A DNA stretch of 64,000 nucleotides from Ascaphus truei (Eukaryota; Chordata; Amphibia; Anura; Ascaphidae), in assembly GCA_036426205.1 (NCBI GenBank), contig CM071568.1, forward strand, positions 226,837,798 to 226,901,797, given 5' to 3'. Numbering within the stretch: position 1 is the first letter of the stretch; each line of letters opens with the position of its first letter. Both the position numbers and the translations under genes were made by a program. The notes beneath the pieces are model-generated. The model had not been told where the DNA came from and did no database searches. It saw only the letters and a list, made by a program, of their open reading frames with translations. This document shows, piece after piece, positions 55,647 to 64,000 of the stretch.

Positions 55647-56626
55647 GGATAGAACAGAGAATCAGGAGCGCAAATACATCCAAGTATATATATAAAAAAG
55701 AAAAAAATACAAAGTGCACACTGTGTGTAATATACAATAAAGGTGTAGTGATATGGATTTCTCACTCACAATAGTGCAGAGGACAGAAGGCAGTGTGGTT
55801 ATTCCGAGAGACCAACTCTGGATGTAGATCACAAATGGATCTGAGCATTATCCCTCAGAGACAGGAGGAGGACTCAATGCATAGAGAATAGAGAAGGCAC
55901 AAATAGTGACGCATTGTTGATTTAATTAAATAAACATAAATAGTTACACTTACAGAAGTGCTGCAGAGATGGGCAATTAGCCCACCCTGGGTCAGATGTA
56001 ATGGAGGGCTGCTGGGATCCTGATTAGTATAGATGCCTGTGGTGGCCACCCACAGCCAGCAGACCAAATTGAGATAGAGGCACAGGAAACAGATGGTATA
56101 CGTCCACAGTCCTCAATACAGTCCACCAGAAACAACCTCCAAGTCTCCAGGCGCTTCTGCTACATCCCCAGGCACATCTGTTTCCTGTGTCCCTAACTGG
56201 ATTAGGTCTGCTGGCTGTGGGTGGCCACCACAGGCATCTATACTAACCAGGATCCCAGCGGCCCTCCATTACATCTGACCCAGGGTGGTCTAATTGCCCA
56301 TCTCTGCAGTACTTCTGTAAGTGTAACTATTTATGTTTATTTCATTAAATCAACAATACTTCCCTATTTGTGCCTTCTCCATTCTCTATGCATTGAGTCC
56401 TCCTCCTGCCTCTGAGGGATAATGCTCAGATCCATTTGTGATCTACACCCAGAGTTGGTCTCTCGGAATAACCACACTGCCTTCTGTCCTCTGCACTAGT
56501 GTGAGTGAGAAATCCAAATCACTACACTTTTATTGTATATTACACACAGTGTGCACTTTGTATTTTTTTCTTTTTTTATATATATATACTTGGGTGTATT
56601 TGCGCTCCTGATTCCCTGTTCTATCC
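55647..56626. repeat. Near-perfect 980-bp palindrome, 450-bp arms
   Basis: Left arm 55647-56095 and right arm 56175-56626 are reverse complements over their whole length with sparse differences. The spacer is 79 bp. The outer ends read GGATAGAACAGAGAATCAGG and its complement. Each arm holds AATAAA-like, GTGCACACTGTGTGTAATAT and GGTGGCCACC blocks. The arms show no long open frame. Two copies of one repeat in head-to-head orientation, or a foldback transposon, would give this. Confidence 0.9.
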
Positions 56627-56650
56627 TTCTGTTGTTGGGACTTCGAATTG

Positions 56651-57070
56651 AGGGGGTCATGCACTAAGCAGTGATAAGTGGGTTTTCTGGGTGCTATGCA
56701 CAAAACAGTGATAAGTCTTTTAAGTGAGATGCATGCCTTTATAGCGTGATACTGCCTGTTGTGAGATTCACAAAGCAGTCATAACAGTGCAGTATCGTGC
56801 TATAATGGCATTTTTTCCCACTTAAAAGCACTTATCACTGCTTTGTGAATCTCATAGCAGTCAGTATCACACTATAAAGGCATTTATCTCACTTAAAAGA
56901 CTTATCACTGTTTTGTGAATCTCATAGCAGTCAGTATCACACTATAAAGGCATTTATCTCACTTAAAAGACTTATCACTGTTTTGTGAATCTCACAGCAG
57001 GCATTATCACGCTATAATGGCTTTTTATCTCACTTAAAAGCACTTATCACTGCTTAGTGCATGATCCCCT
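56651..57070. mobile_element. Miniature element with internal 70-bp tandem units
   Basis: The ends AGGGGGTCATGCACTAAGC and GCTTAGTGCATGATCCCCT are inverted repeats. Inside, three units of about 70 bp with ACTTATCACTGTTTTGTGAA, GTCAGTATCACACTATAA and CACTTAAAAG blocks face an inverted partial unit on the left. It can therefore form several alternative hairpins. The stretch 57071-57787 shows nothing recognisable. Confidence 0.75.
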
Positions 57071-57787
57071 GAGTCCCCTCCTCTGGATCTGCACTACCTC
57101 CTCTTACATTAAGTATTCAATTATATTGTTTATATATCACTAGTGTGTATATAGGGCACTTTCACGGTGTGTGCGCTTGTTCTCCTTCTGCTCCATTCAG
57201 CACTTTGGGAAGACTTTGCCTCCTAATAAGCCACTGACACAATGAGGCATTGCTGGAATCAATTATACAGGCAGTGTGGGCTGAATATAGGCTTGTTTGC
57301 AGTTGATCTCTCATTTACACCCTCATGGTTACTATTAGGAAACATTTCCAATTACATCTACAAATTGCTACAAGAAATTAATTCAGATTGCCTAAATGCA
57401 CACCATTGGCAGTTTATACACTCATATATCCTCACATTGTTTTAACCACGTCTGCTCACTGCAGCTGGTTTTATTCTTTAGTTCACGTTAATAGTTTTTC
57501 CCTATGTGTCATTAAAATAGTTTTTATAGCTAGTTATTAGCAGCACTTTATAATTCCAAGTGCCTGCTACCATTTCATCATCAGGTCTCACAATTTGGTA
57601 TTAGCCCTTTATTAGCCACATTTTTCTACTGGTTAGGCTTTAACTCTAGACATACTGATTATCTGCCTCTATAGACCACCAATATGGTTTTCTTCTAAGT
57701 TGTTGGCCTATATGGCCAACTTCCTTACTTTTTAGAGTGTGCACCAACTAAGACGATCCCTGTTCTCTCTCTACTTATTCCCTAACT

Positions 57788-58075
57788 CAGGGGTACGCAA
57801 ACTGGGGGGCATGGCAGTTACAGAGGTCCCACGCTTTTACCAAAACCATTTAAATTAATTGCCGGGGGAGCACGCGAGGCCCCTGTAACTCACTTACCTT
57901 CTCTCTGACAGCTTCGAGCAATGCGGCATCAAATGACGCCACTGAGTCATGTGATGTGACATCACATGACCCCACGGCGTCATTTGACGCCGGATACCAG
58001 GTTGGGGGGATGGGGGGTGCAAGCCCTTGGGCTGAGCTGGCAGGGGGTGCAGGGCCAAAAGTTTGCGCACCCCTG
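57788..58075. mobile_element. hAT-type miniature transposon, intact ends
   Basis: The left end is CAGGGGTACGCAAACTGG and the right end AAAAGTTTGCGCACCCCTG. A perfect 8-bp duplication CCCTAACT flanks it at 57780-57787 and 58076-58083. The central palindromes GGCGTCATTTGACGCC match 17497-17784. No transposase. It is the best preserved member of the family here. Confidence 0.92.
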
Positions 58076-58275
58076 CCCTAACTAACCAGGCACAGTAGCA
58101 CCTTTTTATAAGACAATTTGAATTTCGTTTTAGTCATTAGGATACCCTTCTCCAACAAGCTGGCTCTGGATTTGGGGAGAACAAATAAAAAACACACAAA
58201 GGAATACTAGGTAAAGGCTATACTGTAGTTAGTGTACACTCAGTTCAATCTGTTCTCCAAACTATAACAACGTAC

Positions 58276-58311
58276 CTTTGGCCCATCTGGCCCTCTTAAT
58301 CCGGGAAAACC
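58276..58311 (-). CDS. col6a1-like: Collagen VI alpha-1-like chain: 36-bp helix exon
   Basis: A 36-bp minus-strand exon after acceptor TTTTTCAG and before donor GTACGT. It encodes GFPGLRGPDGPK, four Gly-X-Y triplets, phase 0 at both ends. Thirty-six bases is one of the standard sizes of collagen VI helix exons. It resembles the alpha-1 segment GFPGFPGYPGNRG that precedes TKGYPG. It is the most 5' exon I can find; none is visible in 58.4-64 kb, which is filled by a LINE and other repeats. Confidence 0.82.
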
Positions 58312-58359
58312 CTGAAAAAGGAAAATGTTTTGAGTCAGTAATTTCCTTTCTCATTTATT

Positions 58360-61170
58360 TATTTTTAAATGTTTTACCAGGAAGTAATACATTGAGAGTT
58401 ACCTCTCGTTTTCAAGTATGTCCTGAGCACAGAGTTATGATGTTACAAATACACAAAGCACAGAGAATACATTGTTACAAATACATGTGTAGCCCCCTGT
58501 AAACAGCACAGGCTATACCTATCTTCCTTCTGCTGTGGTACATCCTGTTAAGATCAGGCACCAGTAATCATCCTGGGTTTCCCCCCCTTTATAGCCCTAT
58601 CCTGACTGATAGATGCAGGCCTGGACTCTTCTGCAGGCGTGAGCACGAGGGGAGGTCCTGTTGACATCACGAGCGGCAGGGCTAGCTCTATATTTAGTAG
58701 CCAACTCCGGTGAGTAGTTTGTTCTTCTTGTCGTGCGAGAGAGCTCTTCGTTTTTCGTTTGAGATAAGTCGCAGTCTGGAGTTGCCGGTTAGATATGCCG
58801 GGAGTATGCAGTGCCGCTAACAGGCCATGAGTCGAGAAATCCTGTGGATCGGACCGAGGATTTGGAGAGAACCACGGTTTCCCCTGCGCAGAGTGCAGGT
58901 GAAAGGAGAGTGTACAGGATCAGCGTCTTTTAAGTAGAGCTGATAGAATTATAGACTTGGTGGACCAATGCCCTCACCCCACTGCCAGGGGTGATGGGGG
59001 AGAATCCAAGACCCACCGCGAGGCTAACCTCGGGGGTGGGCCACGGGGTATTGAAGCCCTAGCTCAGACCATCCTGCCGGAAGAGTGACTTGGAGGGAAG
59101 GAGAGGAGGAATTATCTGGGCGAAGGCGAGTGGCGTATAACCCGTCCTGGCTATTGTGTTGCGGCTGTTGGAAGCCCTTATCGTTGAGATATTGTTGCTT
59201 TGTCAAATAAAGAGACTATTCCTCATCCATAAAGACTGTGTGTGACTTGGAGAGTACAACCCTGGGACCCAAGGGGTTCTTCTATACCGGTCCTGTCCCA
59301 TATTCCTGGGAGTATAGAAGATGGAGGCGCTGCACCACTAAGATATCATGGAGGCTACCACCCCAGAAGCCCGGTCCTGGCTCCTCCACAACATCGCGGG
59401 AAGCTCAGGCCCTCCTGTTCCTCACAGGTACGCACCACACTGCATGTAATCTGCCCTCATGCACCCTAGACACCACCGTAGAGTCTGGGGGGGGGGGGGA
59501 GGGGAAGATGGGTTAAACATTGTTACATAAGTGAACAGGGTATACATTATATACAAGACATTGCATGCACAGGTAAAGATAATATACAGTTACAGACCAG
59601 ATTAAAATGTGAGACAGCTTTTAGTTTTGAAAGAACTTAGACTGGTGGTGGATGTGAGAATCTCCGGTTGATTGTTCCAGTTTTGGGGTGCACGGCAAGA
59701 AAAGGAGGAGCGGCCGGATACTTTGTTGAACCTTGGGACCATGAACAGTCTTTTGGAGTCAGATCTCAGATGATAAGTGCTGCATGTGGTAGGGTGAGGA
59801 GCTTGATCAGATGGGTAGCTTGCCCAGAAAGTATTTGAAGGCAAGACAGGAAAGATGAACTTTGCGCCTAGACTCAAGTGATGTCCAATCTAGTTCCTTG
59901 AGCATTTCGCAGTGATGTGTGCTATAGTTGCATTGGAGAAAAAAACGGTATATTGAATTGTAGAGGGTATCAAGTTTGCTAAGGTGGGGTTGGGGTGCCG
60001 AGCCATATGCTATGTCCCCATAGTCGATAAATGGCATTAGCATCTGCTGTGCGATACGCTTTCTGACCAGCAGATTTAGGAAGGATTTGTTTCTATAAAG
60101 TACACCTTGTTTGGCATAGGTTTTGGATGTCAGGGTATCAATGTGCATCCCAAAGGTTAAATGGGAGTCAGACCATATGCCAAGGTATTTAAAACTAGTA
60201 ACAGGAGTTAGGATGGTGTTAGTGTTTGTTCTGATCTGGAGCTCAGTCATTGGAAGCTTTAAACATTTAGCCCAGGTCCCAAATACGATTGTTATAGTCT
60301 TGTCAGTGTTTAAAACAGTTTGTTTTAGGAAATCCAATTTTCAAGTCTCAAAAAGTCAGATTTAAGTATGTGTTCAAGGTCGGAGAGGTTATGGCTGTGT
60401 GCGTATAAGATTGTGTCATCCGCATACATGTGTATTGAAGCTCCCTACAAGCTGTAGGAAGATCATTGATGAACACTGAGAAGAGTAAGGGCCTCAGAAC
60501 AGAGCCTTGCTGGACACCACAGGTGATATCCAAGGGTTGGGTTAGAGCCTGAGATAAACACATGTTGGGATCTACCTGATAGGTAGGAATGAAACCAGTT
60601 TAAAGCATGCTTCCCTATTCCAGAGCACTGGAGTTTGTTCAGCAAAATCAACAGTATCAAAAGCCTTTGTAAAATCTAGGGATATTGCACCAGTGAGTTG
60701 TCCCAGTTCCATTCCACACTGGATTTCATTGCAAACTTTTAGCAGGGTAGTTACCGTGGAGTGTTTGGGGCGAAAGCCAGATTGTAATTGGCTAGGGAAA
60801 TTTATCTTGGTATAGAATAGTATTGCGAGATGAGAGATTGGCCTGTAGTTTGAGACAGTGTTTTTGTCACCATTTTTGAAGATTGGGACAACTCTGGCAG
60901 TTTTCCAGGTCTTAGCGATATGGCCTGCAGACAGAATAGTGTTGACTAGGGAAGCAATTGGTTTGGCAATGAATGGGGCACCAAGTCGTAGGAACTTAGA
61001 TTGTAGTAAGTCAGGTCCACATTGGCTGCTTAGTTTTAATTTGAGGAGCGCTTGTGTAATCTCTTCTTCAGATACCGGGACAAATTGAAAATTGTGAGCA
61101 GTGTTGGGAGTGGGTGGGGCTATCGGGGTAATCTCAGAATGATGTTCATGTTGTTTGGGATGCGTTTTGC
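58360..61170 (-). mobile_element. Non-LTR retrotransposon (LINE), minus strand, broken
   Basis: The minus strand encodes a reverse transcriptase region: CGVQQGSVLRPLLFSVFIND, a YADD at 60415-60426 in a shifted frame, FKYLGIWSDSHLTF, LVRKRIAQQMLMPFIDYGDI and a final FNKVSGRSSFSCRAPQNWN block. Frameshifts near 60340, 60450 and 60600 break it. The 3' untranslated tail has TACATTGAGAGTTACCTCTC-like sequence, read in reverse at 58365-58420, which recurs at 61893-61990. The tail is split by the insertion at 58488-59514. The clade is jockey/CR1/L2-like but not closer defined. Confidence 0.78.
58488..59514 (+). mobile_element. Candidate LTR-type insertion in the LINE tail
   Basis: The LINE tail stops near 58487 and resumes near 59515. 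The inserted 1.03 kb begins TGTAGCCCCCTG, has CTATATTTAG near 58690 and CAAATAAAGAG near 59200, and TGGAGGCGCTGCACC near 59322, which would suit a primer site. It ends in a purine run, GGGGGGAGGGGAAGATGGG. An LTR plus internal remnant is a reasonable reading; I could not find a clean duplication. Confidence 0.4.
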
Positions 61171-61892
61171 TAATAAGTTAATAGTACACCCCACAAAGTA
61201 ATCATTGAAAGCATTTGCCAGTGGTATTTGTCAGAGTAATATCCTCCTCAGTGATAATACTTGGTTGTTGATGGCTAGAAGGCTGGAATATATTTGGTCC
61301 AAAATTTCAGAGACATTCTTTCGTGAACTGTTTTATCATCATATGGTTTCTACATATTGTTCTTGTTCTATAGCTGAAGTAAAATGTTTTAAGTAATTTG
61401 ATACACAGATATATACATGTGGCATATTGTGTGTTGTGGAACAAAACCAAAGATATGCAGTCAACTAAGGACAACTTGGTCACAATGTTGGCTCAGGGTT
61501 AGCTTTGCAATGTGCACATATCTAAAATTCTGTAAGAAATTGTGTTTCCCCAGTAAAATTATGAATAAGTGATCATTGTAAGACAATTGTTGGAGAGATA
61601 TCTTATGAAGAAAAGGAAATAAGGTTATTCTGACACTAGAATAAGTTCTGAAGATCTTCTTACATACGATAATGCCAGAATTTTCAGTAGATCTCATTAC
61701 AAGGGAAGTATTTTAAGTAAAAGGGGTGTGGCTAACTTATTCTAACAAGCAGAATCTATCGGTAGACAGAGAGGCATACTGCTGTCTTGCGATGTCTGGG
61801 GAAAAGCCAGCAAAAGACAGGCAGTTGCTATTGACAACTGATGATATGCGGGGGTAATCAAAACTGATAAAAACTAGATTATTCCCTTGTTT
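61171..61892. other. Intron sequence without recognisable features
   Basis: AT-rich DNA without repeats or exons that I can identify on either strand. Confidence 0.6.
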
Positions 61893-61990
61893 TTATTTAT
61901 TTATAAAATGTTTTACCAGGAAGTAATACATTGAGAGTTACCTCTCGTTTTCAAGCATGTCCTGGTTACAAATACACGTGAAAGAATAAA
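61893..61990 (-). mobile_element. LINE 3' end fragment
   Basis: About 95 bp nearly identical to 58358-58430: TTTACCAGGAAGTAATACATT, then GAGAGTTACCTCTCGTTTTC. A 5'-truncated insertion of the same LINE family, same orientation. The stretch 61991-62620 shows nothing I can name; 62270-62440 is GC-rich. Confidence 0.8.
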
Positions 61991-62621
61991 CAGAGTGCAA
62001 AGTGCAGGTGTTTTCAATTCAGTGACTGGATGTAAATCTTGGCTCTTATGTTCTGCCTACTTACAATGTACAAGGTAAATTAGTGTATATCACAAACGTG
62101 GCAATCTTTCTGTGTATCATGAAGTTGGTGACTCAGAAAAAAATAAGAACAAGAACCACTGGGCAGCTCGTATATAAAACATTGTATGTATAAATTTTTT
62201 TAACAATGTGTGCAAAATATTAAAGCATATGACACAACAGTGTACAGATAGCTCAGTGTCACGCTATTCTCACCGCCACCGCTCCCTCGTGTACCGTCTA
62301 TGCCGGCGCTGGATCCCCAGCTGTCTCGACCGGTCTCCTTGGCTCCCCGATGCCTCTCCAGGCGTCTCCTCTCTACCTCTCCTTGCCTGCTCCCGATCAT
62401 ATCCAGCTGCACCGGCGTCTCCCTGGGTCCCGATACGTCACTTCCGGGTTCGACATCACATCCACATTTGGGTCTCTGTGGACTTCTTAGTCCAGAGTCA
62501 GAAGTTCTGGATTCAAAGTTATATCTGGATGTGGAAGTCCTTTTGCGCACACCAGTGGGCTCTTTCACATACAAAATCATCTAAACTTCCAGGCAAAGGA
62601 GCTAGGCGTCTCGTCTATTAG

Positions 62622-62925
62622 GACTCGTTCAGGGTGGTGCTGAGCGGGCGGGCACACTCATGCTCGCAATGATGAGACACATTGCAACAATGTGTGTGGC
62701 CAGCATGAGCGCCTGCTCGGCTCTTAGCTGCTTGCCGAGCAAGCAAATTTTAATTTGCTGCTCGCAACCGCGTCACGTGAGCAGTTCACCCAATGAGGGC
62801 AAACCAGCTCCGTGACGTCGTGGCTGCGCCCCCAGGCGAGCGCGCGCCTTGCCGACCACGAATCGCCCGGCCGATCAGGGCGCTGCGCACGAGCGCCAGT
62901 GCGCCGTTCCCTACCTGGCCGAGAC
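62622..62925. mobile_element. Miniature element with conserved hairpin core (copy 4)
   Basis: The GC-rich body has TGCTGAGCGGGCG, ACATTGCAACAATGTGT and AGCAAATTTTAATTTGCTGC palindromes. The core at 62783-62805 reads AGTTCACCC, AATGA, GGGCAAACC, inside GTCACGTGAG and AGCTCCGTGACGTC. Its termini are not clear. The stretch 62926-63860 shows nothing recognisable. Confidence 0.6.
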
Positions 62926-63859
62926 CTTAGACCACTCGGACCAGATTTTATCATCCCGCACTTCATCAGCTCACAAAATAGAGTTTTTGGAACTGCTTTA
63001 ATATACCAGTGAAATGTTTGTTCCCACCTCATAGATCATCTCTACAAAATTAACCCCAGATTCCTGACCTTCTGCACTATTTTGTGTTTTTATGTTTTAT
63101 TTTTGGTGACATCTGCGTTCCCCAATTCCACTGCCCACCATTAACATACCAAGATCAGACAGAAGGATTTCATTCAGGAACAGAATAATGACTCAACCAT
63201 CTTTGAAGATATTTTAACTTAATTGACGTCACCACCATTTTTGTACTATTTTTGTATGTGACTTCGGAACAAACATTTCTTTTTATGTGCTAAAACCAGA
63301 ATAAACCAGAATGCTGAGTTCTGTTATGCTGGAGGGATTATACAAGAGATTTAAGGACATTTGACAAATTCCCTAACACATAAGTCCTCCTTATTCTCCC
63401 ATTTAATGCACCTACGGTAGTTTACTAGTACTATTTTCAGTCTTAAAGTCTTTTAGTAAGATGCTCCATGCCTTACCTAAGCCTGTATTTACCAGGTTGA
63501 GCTACTGTATTATTATTTAGTTTAAGGGGCCAACATATTCTGCAGCACAGTAAAATGTGGCCATAAGACATATTCAGTGTTGAATTAGCTGAAAGGTGCT
63601 GATGGATCTGATACTATACCCTAAGAAGATTGTGGCTAAGAAGAGAGACTATGCTTGACTGAAACTGGGACAGTGTCAGCCAGCAAGGGATGGGTTACAA
63701 ACTTCACTCAGAATGTGTGTGTGTGTGATTGTGAGTGGGAGAGACAGTGAAAGGAGGGGAGGGACAAAGCTATACTGTGAATTGATAGGGAGTATGACAT
63801 ATTTTTGTAGGTTTACTAATCCAGGCTGTGCTGACGAGCTGTGTAATGCTACAGGCATA

Positions 63860-64000
63860 AACTAACGCTGATTCCCTGCTGGCGCTGTGCGCGCTCATGC
63901 TTAGAGCATGAGCGCCGGGTGTCCTGCAACTTGCGCGCGAGGGGCAGGAGGGGGGGGGGGGGGGGGGGGTTGGGTGGGGGGGGGCGCAATTGGCGGGCTA
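63860..64000. repeat. GC-rich repeat start and poly-G run at window end
   Basis: CGCTCATGCTTAGAGCATGAGCGCC forms a hairpin and resembles the left part of the hairpin-core miniature elements. It is followed by a run of about 40 nearly pure G at 63950-63985. It is cut by the end of the window. The G run may be mis-sized. Confidence 0.5.

Noticed and set aside
59238..59516. Two plus-strand frames of 75-92 codons
   Set aside because: They lie in a probable LTR-type insertion and match no known protein.

Overview
The window reads as intronic vertebrate DNA, most likely from an anuran amphibian. It is a dense patchwork of Ty3/gypsy, L2- and CR1-type LINEs, pogo-like, hAT and TTAA-flanked miniature elements, foldbacks and satellites. 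The one host gene I can support lies on the minus strand across the whole window: a collagen VI gene of the COL6A1 type. I read six short exons, in gene order right to left: helix exons at 58276-58311, 53981-54043 and 49686-49751, the end-of-helix Cys segment at 34806-34842, and two exons of the first C-terminal VWA domain at 20101-20234 and 608-720. The 5' part and the 3' end of the gene lie outside the window. The organism call is an inference from repeat content.

The introns hold two complete-outline LTR retrotransposons, each with matching LTRs and a 5-bp target-site duplication. Element 1 is at 2359-12673 (duplication CTGAT) and element 2 at 23630-29179 (GGTAG). Both encode integrase upstream of reverse transcriptase and RNase H, the uncommon Gmr1-like order within Ty3/gypsy, and both are broken by stops and frameshifts. 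Element 2 has a Gag segment resembling the SCAN domain. Element 1 carries an exact 3,379-bp tandem duplication of its protease-integrase-RT-RNase H region.

The stretch 35641 to about 46080 repeats 26031-35640 with hundreds of small indels in coding and non-coding DNA alike, then enters a 41-bp satellite. This looks like an unpolished long read used to fill a gap, not a biological duplication. It makes false second copies of the 3' part of element 2, the L2 LINE, several miniature elements and one collagen exon. A run of 93 N lies inside a 15-bp minisatellite at 22054-22146.

Region by region: 0-2.3 kb VWA exon, minisatellite and retroelement tails; 2.36-12.67 kb element 1; 12.7-20 kb foldbacks, minisatellites, miniature transposons and a CR1-type LINE end; 20.1 kb VWA exon; 21.7-22.85 kb minisatellite with gap; 23.6-29.2 kb element 2; 29.6-34.2 kb foldback, L2 LINE nested in a TTAA element, hAT and pogo-like elements; 34.8 kb collagen exon; 35.6-46.1 kb false duplication and satellite; 47.5-48.2 kb inverted repeat; 49-58 kb three collagen exons among TTAA elements, an invaded 49-bp satellite, a near-perfect 980-bp palindrome and hAT elements; 58.4-61.2 kb minus-strand LINE; then mostly unassigned DNA. 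I see no tRNA, rRNA, CRISPR array or intact autonomous transposon. The most noteworthy items are the two Gmr1-like elements, the tandem duplication inside one of them, the false duplication, the two large palindromes, decayed hammerhead-like motifs, and a splice-phase conflict in the collagen gene.
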